A stretch of 64,000 nucleotides of DNA from positions 1 to 64,000 of the forward strand of contig NZ_MRTQ01000004.1 of NCBI RefSeq assembly GCF_001956215.1. Direction: 5' to 3'. Positions 16,082 through 24,141 of this stretch are shown here, piece by piece. Both the position numbers and the translations under genes were made by a program. This DNA is from Paenibacillus sp. FSL R5-0490 (lineage in GTDB: Bacteria; Bacillota; Bacilli; Bacillales; Cytobacillaceae). Below the pieces are notes generated by a model. It saw only the letters and a program-made list of their open reading frames with translations. It searched no databases and had not been told where the DNA came from. Numbering within the stretch: position 1 is the first letter of the stretch; every line of letters begins with the position of its first letter.

Positions 16082-16411
16082 TTATTTCGCTTCATCTGTA
16101 CCCACAATAACTAACTTGCCTTCATCCAATACTTTTTCATATTGTTCTGCTTCTACCGTTGTTAACCCAACAGATTCAAATTTTGAACGAAGCTCATCTC
16201 CGCGCTTTTTGAAGACATTTCCGACAGAATCGAATAAGCCCTGTTCCTTCATGCCGACTTCGCCTGTATCTGTCGCATCAGATAGGTGCTCGGAGCGATC
16301 CTTGTCGTGTGCGAAAATATAGATGTTTTCCTTATTGAATCCTTGGCTTTGCAGCATTCCAATCGCATCAGTAGCTTGTACACCATTTTCGACAACTTCG
16401 ATTTTATACAT
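16082..16411 (-). CDS. General stress protein, YflT family
   Basis: A 109-residue protein of the heat-induced stress protein YflT/general stress protein 17M family. The N-terminal YKIEVVENG and the segment NIYIFAHDKDRSEHL are typical; no catalytic residues are known. In B. subtilis such genes belong to the SigB general stress regulon, but I did not find a clear SigB promoter here. AAGGAGG lies nine bases before the ATG at 16411. An in-frame ATG at 16420 lies against that site and was not chosen. Confidence 0.78.
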   Translation of the reverse strand: MYKIEVVENGVQATDAIGMLQSQGFNKENIYIFAHDKDRSEHLSDATDTGEVGMKEQGLFDSVGNVFKKRGDELRSKFESVGLTTVEAEQYEKVLDEGKLVIVGTDEAK

Positions 16412-16594
16412 ATATAACATCCTCCTTAAAAGATTTAGCAGATTTATTCTTAAGGGCAGCTTTTCCTGCCCGTTCTATATATTACATATCCGCTCAGAGA
16501 TTTTTTAAACATGTAGGCAAGAATGCTGGATTATGGCATGATAGCCAATGGGTATGAGAATAACAGTTCAAATAAGAGGAGGGAGAGTTGGCAA

Positions 16595-17272
16595 ATGAAG
16601 CGTATCTTAAGAAATGACTGGCAGGAGATTTTGGCAGAGGAATTCGAGAAACCCTATTATCTTCATCTTCGTGAATTTTTGAAAAAGGAATATGAGGAGC
16701 AGATCATTTATCCAAGGCAGGAGGATATTTTCAATGCGCTCCAATATACAGCTTATAAAGATGTAAAGGCAGTGATATTGGGACAGGATCCTTATCATGG
16801 GCCGGGGCAGGCACATGGATTAAGCTTTTCGGTTCAGCCTGATGTAAAGCTGCCTCCTTCACTGAAAAATATATTTAAGGAAATGCAGGAAGATCTGGGC
16901 TTCGATGTGCCAAATAATGGATATCTATTAAAATGGGCTCAGGAAGGGGTACTGCTCCTGAATACCGTTCTGACCGTCCGCAAAGGGCAGGCGCATTCGC
17001 ATAAGGGGAAAGGATGGGAAACGTTCACCGACACGGTTATACAAAAATTGAATGAGCGGGAACAGCCCGCTATTTTTATATTATGGGGAAAACCGGCACA
17101 GGAAAAAGAAGTGCTGATTGATGCTTCCAAACACTTTATCATAAAATCACCGCATCCCAGCCCGTTTTCGGCCAGAAAAGGGTTCTTTGGGAGCAGGCCA
17201 TTTTCAAGGACGAATGAAATCTTACAGAAGCTTGGAGAGGAGCCAATTGACTGGCAGATTCCTAATCTCTGA
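16595..17272 (+). CDS. ung: Uracil-DNA glycosylase
   Basis: A 225-residue family 1 uracil-DNA glycosylase that removes uracil arising from cytosine deamination or dUTP misincorporation. The water-activating loop GQDPYH (Asp65) and the minor-groove intercalation loop containing [13 protein letters not shown] are intact. The length equals that of B. subtilis Ung. The ATG at 16595 follows AGGAGGGAG; a longer reading from 16523 has no support. It begins the block collinear with B. subtilis ung-ywdI-ywdK-gerQ. Confidence 0.95.
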   Translation: MKRILRNDWQEILAEEFEKPYYLHLREFLKKEYEEQIIYPRQEDIFNALQYTAYKDVKAVILGQDPYHGPGQAHGLSFSVQPDVKLPPSLKNIFKEMQEDLGFDVPNNGYLLKWAQEGVLLLNTVLTVRKGQAHSHKGKGWETFTDTVIQKLNEREQPAIFILWGKPAQEKEVLIDASKHFIIKSPHPSPFSARKGFFGSRPFSRTNEILQKLGEEPIDWQIPNL

Positions 17273-17357
17273 TTCGTTTCGCCATGTTTCACGTGAAACA
17301 TACCGTTTTATGCAAGAAGTGCTCGAAATATGCTCTGTGCACAAAGGAGAAAAACAA

Positions 17358-17528
17358 ATGAGTTCACAGAAGATCGATTGTTTTAAGTGCAAATATTTCT
17401 ATGTGACCTGGGACCGGAATCATCCAAAAGGCTGCAGGGCCTTTCAGTTTAAAACAAGGCAGCTGCCCTCACTTGAAGTTTTCCGGGCATCCGGCCATCC
17501 CTGTTTGCGTTTTGAAAAGAAAACCTGA
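17358..17528 (+). CDS. Small conserved cysteine-containing protein
   Basis: A 56-residue protein with four cysteines: DCFKCKYF (Cys8, Cys11), Cys26 in KGCRAF and Cys49 in HPCLRF, plus His22 and His47. The spacing suggests a small metal-binding knuckle. AAAGGAG precedes the ATG at 17358. A longer in-frame reading from 17187 would overlap ung by 86 bp and lacks support. It sits between ung and ywdI, where Bacillus genomes commonly carry such a short gene. The function is unknown. Confidence 0.7.
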   Translation: MSSQKIDCFKCKYFYVTWDRNHPKGCRAFQFKTRQLPSLEVFRASGHPCLRFEKKT

Positions 17529-17634
17529 TAAACTTTATATGCCGGTCATACTGGCCGCTTTTAGGCAGGCAGTTTCCCGCCCCGAGTGCCGGGGATGGAC
17601 AAGGGCTGCTTTTTTATAGAAAGAGGTGTAGAGG

Positions 17635-17910
17635 GTGAATATCTCTGTTCAGAAGCTTTTAGGGAAAATGGAGAAGGAATTGCTGGAAGCGAAAAGCAGC
17701 TCTTCCGACGCCAGAATCAGAGAAAGAGTACAGGCGATCAAGTCGTTATGCGAGCTGGTTTTGGATGAGTCGGATGCAGGCAGTGTGGCTGCTGTTTCGT
17801 CTATTAGCCATACATACAATGCGCCGCCAGCAGCTCAGCCAGCGAATCTGCAGCCAAAGAAAATGCAGATGGATGATGAGGCGAATGGCGATTCATTGTT
17901 TGATTTTTAA
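17635..17910 (+). CDS. ywdI: YwdI family protein (DUF5327)
   Basis: A 91-residue protein: an N-terminal helical half (VQKLLGKMEKELLEA, then IRERVQAIKSLCELVLDE), an Ala/Pro/Gln-rich middle and a C-terminal acidic GDSLFDF tail. This layout and the position before ywdK match B. subtilis YwdI. The function is unknown. The start is GTG after AGAGGTGTAGAGG. An ORF in another frame at 17765-17968 is a shadow. Confidence 0.78.
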   Translation: MNISVQKLLGKMEKELLEAKSSSSDARIRERVQAIKSLCELVLDESDAGSVAAVSSISHTYNAPPAAQPANLQPKKMQMDDEANGDSLFDF

Positions 17911-17936
17911 TAAAGAGATAAGAGGTGCAGGGGACT

Positions 17937-18308
17937 ATGAAGCTATTTATTATTATTGGGGCAATTAATGCCTTTTTATCAGTTGCATTAGGGGCTTTCG
18001 GAGCTCACGGACTTGAAGGAAGAGTGGAGCCGAAGTACTTGGAGACATGGCAAACAGGTGTAACCTATCAGATGTTCCATGCAACAGGACTTTTGATCAT
18101 TGGCGTTCTGCTTGGCAAGCTGCCGGCAACGTCTTTATTATCCTGGTCGGGCTGGCTGATGGTGATCGGCATCATCCTGTTCTCAGGAAGCTTATATGTG
18201 CTGACTTTAACGAAAATCAGCGTGCTTGGTGCTATCACTCCGCTTGGCGGAGTCTCATTCCTTGCGGCTTGGGTGCTGCTGATTATTGCGGCAGTGAAAT
18301 ATTTGTAA
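17937..18308 (+). CDS. ywdK: DUF423 membrane protein YwdK
   Basis: A 123-residue integral membrane protein of the DUF423/YgdD family with four predicted helices. The conserved N-terminal segment LSVALGAFGAHGLEG is followed by KYLETWQTGVTYQMFHATGLL. The function is unknown, though the family is widespread. The ATG at 17937 follows AGAGGTG. It is followed by a strong terminator and lies convergent to gerQ. Confidence 0.88.
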   Translation: MKLFIIIGAINAFLSVALGAFGAHGLEGRVEPKYLETWQTGVTYQMFHATGLLIIGVLLGKLPATSLLSWSGWLMVIGIILFSGSLYVLTLTKISVLGAITPLGGVSFLAAWVLLIIAAVKYL

Positions 18309-18312
18309 AAGG

Positions 18313-18347
18313 AAGGAGCTTTGACTTGGGGTCAAAGCTCCTTTTTG
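18313..18347 (+). terminator. Rho-independent terminator of ywdK
   Basis: AAGGAGCTTTGAC and GTCAAAGCTCCTT form a perfect 13-bp stem with loop TTGGG, followed by T5. Confidence 0.92.
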
Positions 18348-18404
18348 TTGCGGAAGCTGACCAGTTCCAGACGTGTTCAGCCGTCAGAAGGAAAGCCTTT
18401 CCTG

Positions 18405-18914
18405 TTATCTCGGCGAATATTGTGACATTCCCTGTCCTCCGCCAAATGGATACTCATATTCAATTTCTTCATCAAACGTCACATAGTCTAAGTAGATCAT
18501 CGGAAGGAGGATGCGCTGGCCTGTTTGAGGATCGCTCAGAATCAGGTGATCCCGCCCGGCCGCCTCAATGAGGCCTTTAAATATTTTGGCGTTCCATTCC
18601 GTATTATTCTCAAATGTGGCATATACTGTCGCAAGTTTCCCTTTGTTCAGGCGAAGAATGTTTTCGATATAGGATTGTTCAAGCGGAAGCATTCCCGGAA
18701 CAGATGGAGCAGCTGCCATGCCGCCCATTCCGCCGCCAGCGCCTGCGCCTGCACCCGGAAACATTCCCCCTGAGCTCGCATTTGGCATGGCTCCGCCTGT
18801 TTGTGCCGGCTGAAACTGCGGCTGGCCCTGAAAGTTCTGCGGCATTTGAGTGCCGTCGCTATAACGCTGCTGGTAACCATAATAAGGGTATTGACCATAA
18901 TTTGATTGACTCAA
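18405..18914 (-). CDS. gerQ: Spore coat protein GerQ
   Basis: A 169-residue spore coat protein needed in B. subtilis for proper placement of the cortex-lytic enzyme CwlJ and crosslinked by transglutaminase through its N-terminal lysines and glutamines. The N-terminal half is a low-complexity Tyr/Gln/Gly/Pro/Met-rich region (residues 1-80). The C-terminal half is the conserved GerQ domain (LPLEQSYIENILRLNKGKLATVY, split around residues 75-97, then HLILSDPQTGQRILLPMIYLDYV). The start is TTG after TTAGGAGGG. I expected a SigE promoter but could not identify one with confidence. Confidence 0.92.
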   Translation of the reverse strand: MSQSNYGQYPYYGYQQRYSDGTQMPQNFQGQPQFQPAQTGGAMPNASSGGMFPGAGAGAGGGMGGMAAAPSVPGMLPLEQSYIENILRLNKGKLATVYATFENNTEWNAKIFKGLIEAAGRDHLILSDPQTGQRILLPMIYLDYVTFDEEIEYEYPFGGGQGMSQYSPR

Positions 18915-19068
18915 TTTAGTCCCTCCTAAGTATTAAAATCAGCATGTTCTATCCGCGTATTTGAGAATAGACTGCCGGACAGTCCTGCGGGTTGAATTTA
19001 AAATAGAAACTCACTATTTCATTACTATGTAAGGGCATATTCTTTTATAACCGGAAGAAAAAGAAAAA

Positions 19069-19088
19069 CTCCCGGCCGAAGCCGGGAG
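19069..19088 (-). terminator. Rho-independent terminator of hemQ
   Basis: CTCCCGGC and GCCGGGAG pair around CGAA. The A-rich plus-strand stretch 19058-19068 supplies the U-tract on the minus strand. Confidence 0.88.
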
Positions 19089-19097
19089 CTTTCATCA

Positions 19098-19841
19098 TTA
19101 TATGTGAAGGAACTTTTCTACTTTGTCCTCTTCCAGGATGTTTCCAACGAAGAAAGAGCCGAATTCGCCGTAGCGGGCACTTACTTCATCAAAGCGCATT
19201 TCATATACAAGCTTTTTAAATTGAAGAACATCGTCAGAGAAAAGGGTAACGCCCCATTCGTAATCATCGAAGCCAACAGAGCCTGTGATGATCTGTTTTA
19301 CCTTGCCGGCATACTGGCGGCCGATCATGCCATGGCTGCGCATCATATTGCGGCGGTCTTCCATAGGAAGCATGTACCAGTTGTCATTGCCCTGGCGGCG
19401 CTTGTCCATCGGATAGAAGCAGACATGCTTCGCTTTTGGCAATTCAGGATAAAGGCGTGCCAGGATCTGCGGATTCTGGTATGGATCTTCTCCTGCAGGC
19501 AGGTAGTTGCTCAGCTCGACAACAGACACATATGAATGAACCGGAATCGTGAATTCAGCTAATTTTGATTTGTTGAATTCGTTTTCAATTTCATTCAGCT
19601 CTTCCATTGTAGGCCTTAAGATCATCATCATAAAATCAGCTTTTTGGCCGACAATTGTATAAAGGGCATGACTGCCGTTTTTCTCGCTTTGTGTTGTGTT
19701 CCACTTGTCCACTAGGGCCATAAATTCGTGGATCGCTGCCTGGCGCTCTTCGCTGGGTACCATTTTCCAAGTTGTCCAATCAACTGTGCGGAAGTCATGT
19801 AAACAATACCAGCCATCAAGCGTTACTGCTGCTTCACTCAT
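19098..19841 (-). CDS. hemQ: Coproheme decarboxylase (HemQ)
   Basis: A 247-residue chlorite-dismutase-fold enzyme that decarboxylates iron-coproporphyrin III to heme b, the last step of the coproporphyrin pathway of Gram-positive bacteria. Segments include [17 protein letters not shown] at the N-terminus and [15 protein letters not shown] followed by [15 protein letters not shown], which holds the proximal histidine. B. subtilis HemQ (YwfI) lies next to pta in the same way. The ATG at 19841 follows TTAGGAG. The gene is divergent from pta with 350 bp between them. Confidence 0.93.
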   Translation of the reverse strand: MSEAAVTLDGWYCLHDFRTVDWTTWKMVPSEERQAAIHEFMALVDKWNTTQSEKNGSHALYTIVGQKADFMMMILRPTMEELNEIENEFNKSKLAEFTIPVHSYVSVVELSNYLPAGEDPYQNPQILARLYPELPKAKHVCFYPMDKRRQGNDNWYMLPMEDRRNMMRSHGMIGRQYAGKVKQIITGSVGFDDYEWGVTLFSDDVLQFKKLVYEMRFDEVSARYGEFGSFFVGNILEEDKVEKFLHI

Positions 19842-20069
19842 TATAATCACTCCTAATATGTACTGAAATTCTCATCCCTACTATACCATAGTTTCTCCAA
19901 TTAACATGTGTACAAAACTTGAAATGTTGGAATTCCTGGTATGTACCTGTCACCAGCATTAAAACCCGTTTACAAAGAGGGCATTATGGATATCTTAAAA
20001 AAGGTATGAAGATGCGCCAGCAGAAGGTTATTTATTATTGGAAATTTACCGAAAACAAAAACATTTTAT

Positions 20070-20125
20070 TTGGAAACGCTAACAGCGGGTGAACTCCTTG
20101 AAATTCTTAGGATGAAGAGTATTCT
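20070..20125 (+). promoter_or_regulatory. CcpA cre site and SigA promoter of pta
   Basis: TTGGAAACGCTAACA at 20070-20084 fits the cre consensus WTGNAARCGNWWWCA at every position. TTGAAA (20098-20103) and TATTCT (20120-20125), 16 bp apart, form a promoter with a start near 20132. The cre centre then falls about 55 bp upstream, the activating position known for B. subtilis pta, where CcpA turns on overflow acetate formation. Confidence 0.75.
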
Positions 20126-20191
20126 AAGGGAGTATATAGGAGAATTTCTATTAATTTGTACGGAAAAATTATGGCCGTAGGAGGAATTAGC

Positions 20192-21169
20192 ATGAGTGAC
20201 TTATTCACAGTATTGAAAGAAAAAGTAACAGGACAGAATTTACGAATCGTTTTTCCGGAAGGACAGGATGAGCGTATTTTAGCGGCTGCCGGCAGATTGG
20301 CTGCAGAAAAAATCATCACTCCAATCCTGATCGGAAACATCGCGGAAATTGAAGCGAAAGCAAAAGACATGGATATCAGCCTGGATTCAGCTGAAATTTA
20401 TGACCCAAGCAACTTTTTAATGATGGATGAGCTTGTGGCTGCATTTATTGAAAGACGCAAAGGCAAAGCGACAGAAGAAGATGCGCGCAGAATCCTTCTG
20501 GATGAAAACTATTTCGGTACCATGCTTGTCTATGCGAACAAAGCAGACGGCCTAGTGAGCGGTGCAGCGCATTCAACAGCTGATACAGTGCGCCCGGCAC
20601 TGCAAATTATTAAAACGAAAGAAGGCGTGCGCAAAACATCAGGTGTCTTCATCATGGTCCGTGACGATGAGAAATATGTTTTTGCCGATTGTGCCATCAA
20701 CATCTCACCTGACAGCCAGGACTTGGCGGAAATTGCGATTGAAAGTGCCAAGACAGCCAGGATGTTCGATATCGAACCGCGTGTAGCAATGCTCAGCTTC
20801 TCCACAAAGGGCTCTGCCAAGTCTCCGGAAACGGAAAAGGTTTCAGCAGCACTTGAAGCAGCTAAGATTCGTGATCCGCTATTGATCATAGATGGGGAAT
20901 TCCAGTTTGATGCGGCATTTGTTCCATCTGTAGCAGAGAAAAAAGCTCCGGATTCACCAATTCAGGGTGATGCGAATGTATTTGTTTTCCCTAGCCTGGA
21001 AGCCGGCAACATCGGCTACAAAATTGCCCAGCGCCTTGGAAACTTCGAGGCAGTGGGACCAATTCTTCAAGGCTTGAACCGCCCGGTTAATGACCTGTCC
21101 CGCGGCTGCAACGAGGAAGATGTCTATAAGCTTGCTTTAATTACAGCAGCTCAGGCTTTAAATCAATAA
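20192..21169 (+). CDS. pta: Phosphate acetyltransferase
   Basis: A 325-residue enzyme that interconverts acetyl-CoA plus phosphate and acetyl phosphate plus CoA. Together with acetate kinase it carries carbon overflow to acetate. The length equals the short class I Pta of Bacillus. Conserved segments include RIVFPEGQDERILAAAG, DGLVSGAAHSTADTVRPALQ and the final NRPVNDLSRGC. AGGAGG precedes the ATG at 20192; an in-frame upstream start at 20156 is unsupported. The gene has its own promoter with a cre site, and a terminator follows. The order hemQ-pta-lipL is as in B. subtilis. Confidence 0.95.
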   Translation: MSDLFTVLKEKVTGQNLRIVFPEGQDERILAAAGRLAAEKIITPILIGNIAEIEAKAKDMDISLDSAEIYDPSNFLMMDELVAAFIERRKGKATEEDARRILLDENYFGTMLVYANKADGLVSGAAHSTADTVRPALQIIKTKEGVRKTSGVFIMVRDDEKYVFADCAINISPDSQDLAEIAIESAKTARMFDIEPRVAMLSFSTKGSAKSPETEKVSAALEAAKIRDPLLIIDGEFQFDAAFVPSVAEKKAPDSPIQGDANVFVFPSLEAGNIGYKIAQRLGNFEAVGPILQGLNRPVNDLSRGCNEEDVYKLALITAAQALNQ

Positions 21170-21183
21170 TACAGCAGTTTAGA

Positions 21184-21210
21184 AGCCGGTCCCTTGTGAC
21201 TGGCTTTTTT
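21184..21210 (+). terminator. Rho-independent terminator of pta
   Basis: AGCCGGTC pairs with GACTGGCT (one G-U) and is followed by a T6 run. Confidence 0.85.
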
Positions 21211-21354
21211 GCTATAATGTATCTGGATATGGCCAGTGGCCGATAAAACTGTAGTTTAGGCCGATAAACTAGCTGATTTAACTTTGGAATGGATACTTAA
21301 TAGATAATTTCTGCCGATTAACTCTAAATATCGGCAAAAGGGGATCAAATAAAG

Positions 21355-22197
21355 ATGAATTCGCAACAAGATTTGCTTTTTCAGGAAGACTGGCGGGTTA
21401 TTGACCAGTCTGCTGCGGGAATCCACTTAAATGCCCTGCACTCATTCGGAATGGATGATACGCTCTGTGCTTCTGTCGGAGCCGGTGCGGCGCCTGCCAC
21501 TGCGAGGACATGGGTGCATCACAATACGATCGTGCTCGGCATCCAGGATACGAAGCTGCCTTTTTTGAATGACGGCATTCACTTTCTAAAAAGCCGGGGG
21601 TATGAAGTGATTGTCCGAAACTCCGGCGGCCTGGCCGTTGTCCTGGATCAGGGGGTCCTGAATATTTCGCTGATTTTTCCTGAAAGGGAAAAGGGAATTG
21701 ATATCAACCGCGGCTATGATGCGATGTGGATGCTCATCCAGGAGATGTTTTCCGATTTTCATAAAGAAATAGAAGCCCGGGAAATTGTCGGCTCCTATTG
21801 CCCAGGAAGCTATGATTTAAGCATCGGGGGACAGAAGTTTGCAGGCATTTCGCAGAGGCGCCTCCGCAATGGCGTAGCTGTGCAAATCTATCTGTGTGTG
21901 GATGGAAGCGGAAGTGAGCGTGCCGATCTGATTGGCAAATTCTACTCTCTTGCTAAAAAAGAAGAACAGACGAAATTCCAATACCCTGAAATTCAGCCGG
22001 CTGTCATGGCATCACTGTCGGAATTGCTGGGGACAGAGCTGACGGTTCAGGATGTGATGCTCCGCTTTCTCCAATCCTTGAAAAAGAAATCCGGCCGCCT
22101 TTATGCAGGGCAGCTGACAAATGAGGAGGCAGGCCTGTTTGAGGGCTATTCCCGCCGTGTAATGGATCGGAATGAGAAAGTGCTTGGCAGCGAATAA
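21355..22197 (+). CDS. lipL: Octanoyl-[GcvH]:protein N-octanoyltransferase LipL
   Basis: A 280-residue member of the lipoate-protein ligase fold. In B. subtilis, LipL (YwfL) moves octanoate from GcvH to the E2 subunits of 2-oxoacid dehydrogenases by amidotransfer, completing lipoate assembly. The invariant cysteine is Cys149 in [14 protein letters not shown], matching Cys150 of B. subtilis. The segment [19 protein letters not shown] is also typical. The length fits. GGGGATCAAATAAAG precedes the ATG. The gene follows pta as in B. subtilis and is convergent with rsfA. Confidence 0.93.
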   Translation: MNSQQDLLFQEDWRVIDQSAAGIHLNALHSFGMDDTLCASVGAGAAPATARTWVHHNTIVLGIQDTKLPFLNDGIHFLKSRGYEVIVRNSGGLAVVLDQGVLNISLIFPEREKGIDINRGYDAMWMLIQEMFSDFHKEIEAREIVGSYCPGSYDLSIGGQKFAGISQRRLRNGVAVQIYLCVDGSGSERADLIGKFYSLAKKEEQTKFQYPEIQPAVMASLSELLGTELTVQDVMLRFLQSLKKKSGRLYAGQLTNEEAGLFEGYSRRVMDRNEKVLGSE

Positions 22198-22208
22198 ATA
22201 AAAGAAGA

Positions 22209-22233
22209 GCCGCAGTCGATATCGATCTGCGGC
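22209..22233. terminator. Hairpin between lipL and rsfA
   Basis: GCCGCAG and CTGCGGC flank TCGATATCGAT, which is itself palindromic. The T-run after it is poor on the plus strand, so it may be a weak terminator for lipL. Confidence 0.5.
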
Positions 22234-22301
22234 CCTCCTTGAAAGGAATTGCTGCCATTTTCTCCTGCTCCCGATGCCGGAAAGAGTTTTGAACTTTGAT
22301 A

Positions 22302-22523
22302 ACTGTCTAGCTCCAGCGCCTACCCCCTCGAGGTCATAAGCTTGTCTAGTTGCGGCTCCTAGGGACTCGAGACATAAGCCAATCCCTTCCAGAAGGAAAG
22401 AGCACCTTCTTACAGGGCTCGTCTTATGCTTGAGGCCCACAGGATGTGGGTCATGCAGGCGTTGCCGCAGGACGTGGCGTACTTAGTCTGCGTTCCTTCG
22501 TGAGCAAGGCGCTTCCGCTTTTC
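22302..22523 (+). repeat. GTCTAGCTCC modular repeat, 222-bp copy
   Basis: Starts CTGTCTAGCTCCAGCGCCTACC and ends GGCGCTTCCGCTTTTC, directly against the stop codon of the minus-strand rsfA gene. The outer ends AGCGCC and GGCGCT pair. Inside are nested arms CATAAG/CTTATG and GAAGG/CCTTC. The last third (22432-22500) is a module also found at 56511-56580. No coding potential. Confidence 0.8.
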
Positions 22524-23276
22524 TTATTCCGCGACTCTCTCCAAATTGCCGTTGCGGTCCATTTTAAACTTGGATGCCGGCCTTTCTTCTTCATCAAACA
22601 GAACAAAATTGCGGGCTCTGTTCATGATTTTCATCAGTGTCTCGTAATCTTCCTGAATGGTTACCGTATTCTGCTCCAGCTTGCCGATTTTGCTCTCAAG
22701 CTCTTCATTTTGGCTTCTGAGATCCGCATTTTCGCGCTTTAATCTTTCATTCTCATTCTTTAGTATATCAACCTGAATACCCGAATGATTCAATGTTTGC
22801 AAGTATGCGATAACGGTATCCATATCCAGCTGTGCAGGTGCCGTGTAAACCGGCTCTGAATAGGTGTAGGATGGAACCGTTTCTGTCTGCACAATTGCTT
22901 CATCCTCTGTGCGCTCCTCGTAAAAGTCTGCCGGTGACGGCGGTACGATCGCATTTGTCTGAACTGGCGCTGCTGAGACCTCCTGCATCGTCGGAACTGG
23001 CGGAGAGTATAAGAGTTTCTTCTTGCCGCCCTGATCCTTTCCTAGCATTCTTTGTCTCTGCTTGCGCTGTTTTTTGGCCAGCCCTAGCGCTTTTTCATAT
23101 TGATGCCTCACCACAGCGTTCCAGCGGAATCCGCATGCCGCCGAGGTGCGGTTCAGCTTGTCCCCAACTTCCTCAAATGCGTTTAACTGTGTGCTGCCTT
23201 CCCTCACATGCCGCAAAACGGTCTCTGCCAGCAATAAATCGTTTTCATCTGTCCAAGCGTCCTGACGTATTTTCAT
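22524..23276 (-). CDS. rsfA: Prespore-specific regulator RsfA
   Basis: A 250-residue regulator. A Myb/SANT-like DNA-binding domain fills the first 80 residues ([21 protein letters not shown], split over residues 4-24, then [21 protein letters not shown]). A Pro/Thr-rich linker is followed by a coiled coil at about 165-215 ([20 protein letters not shown]). B. subtilis RsfA (YwfN) fine-tunes SigF-dependent genes in the forespore. The size and the position after lipL agree. No confident SigF promoter was recognised. Confidence 0.88.
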   Translation of the reverse strand: MKIRQDAWTDENDLLLAETVLRHVREGSTQLNAFEEVGDKLNRTSAACGFRWNAVVRHQYEKALGLAKKQRKQRQRMLGKDQGGKKKLLYSPPVPTMQEVSAAPVQTNAIVPPSPADFYEERTEDEAIVQTETVPSYTYSEPVYTAPAQLDMDTVIAYLQTLNHSGIQVDILKNENERLKRENADLRSQNEELESKIGKLEQNTVTIQEDYETLMKIMNRARNFVLFDEEERPASKFKMDRNGNLERVAE

Positions 23277-23633
23277 ATAACCTCAACTCCCTAAATATTA
23301 CTTTTTGCTGTTGCCTTAGTTAAAGGATGGACAAACCTTGCAGATTTTATACAAAGGTGATTAAAAGGATAGTAGATTATTTTAAAAATTTTTATTTTCG
23401 CTAGATACGTATGGCAGTTTTGTGAAGTTTACTAAGATTCACCACTCAAGTTAATGATTACAGCTTGCAATGAAGATCGATTAGTTTTAAAATAGCCTGT
23501 AGCAGTTGGGCAGGGCAGTCCTTTACTTTGAATAGGAATGCCGTGCAGCGGACATGCTTTAACGAAGAAGATACTCAGGCCAAATAGCGCCGGGATTATA
23601 TAAAAGATTGACCGCAGAAAGGGTTGTACGAAG
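23277..23633. other. Intergenic region, 357 bp
   Basis: This AT-rich region separates divergent rsfA and the DUF1450 gene and must hold promoters for both. I see TATATAA at about 23595 as a possible -10 for the downstream gene, but no strong -35 and no repeat or coding signal. Confidence 0.5.
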
Positions 23634-23858
23634 ATGGCAAACGAATTCCGTGTTTGCGACGATTGTCAGGCAGTAAATCTGAAGACATTGGTACCGCGAT
23701 TAAAAGAAATAGATCCAGAAGCAAAAATTGACGTCGGCTGCCAGTCCTATTGCGGACCAGGCCGCAAAAAAACATTTGCTTTCGTCAATAACCGTCCCCT
23801 TGCCGCACTGACGGAAGAGGAATTGATGGAGAAAATTAATAAAAAGCTGAAAAAATAA
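23634..23858 (+). CDS. DUF1450 family protein
   Basis: A 74-residue protein of the DUF1450 (YuzB-like) family. The cysteine pattern CDDCQ near residue 8 and [11 protein letters not shown] near residue 36 suggests a small thioredoxin-fold or metal-binding protein. The function is unknown. AAAGGG lies before the ATG and a terminator follows. It lies between rsfA and ywfO. Confidence 0.85.
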   Translation: MANEFRVCDDCQAVNLKTLVPRLKEIDPEAKIDVGCQSYCGPGRKKTFAFVNNRPLAALTEEELMEKINKKLKK

Positions 23859-23860
23859 AG

Positions 23861-23895
23861 ATCACCCTGACTCCTGTTCTGAGGTGATTTTATTT
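23861..23895 (+). terminator. Rho-independent terminator
   Basis: ATCACC and GGTGAT pair around a loop with partial internal pairing, followed by TTTATTTTTT. Moderately strong. Confidence 0.65.
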
Positions 23896-24141
23896 TTTGC
23901 CTGAGTTTATGATTTAATCCTGATTGGTAAATAGACTTAGGAGGCAATATTGTTTTTAGAAAAGTCGAAAAATATTTCTTGGCCAGATGATTGATGTATC
24001 GCGGTTTCTGTCGAACAGCCATGAAAAACGGTGAATTTTGTGATGAATTGACACTATAATCGGGATATAATAAGTTTACGCCAGAAAATGGGAAACAACA
24101 GGTTCGGAGTGCGTGGAAACAGGAAAAGCGGAGGGTACGGA

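Noticed and set aside
17187-17357. An N-terminal extension of the small cysteine protein overlapping ung
   Set aside because: It overlaps ung by 86 bp. A proper ribosome binding site precedes the internal ATG at 17358.
18047-18571. A 174-codon plus-strand ORF over ywdK and the end of gerQ
   Set aside because: It is out of frame with ywdK, runs through a perfect terminator and is antisense to gerQ.
18915-19020. SigE promoter for gerQ
   Set aside because: Several weak ATA and CAT elements exist, but none has the right spacing and match.
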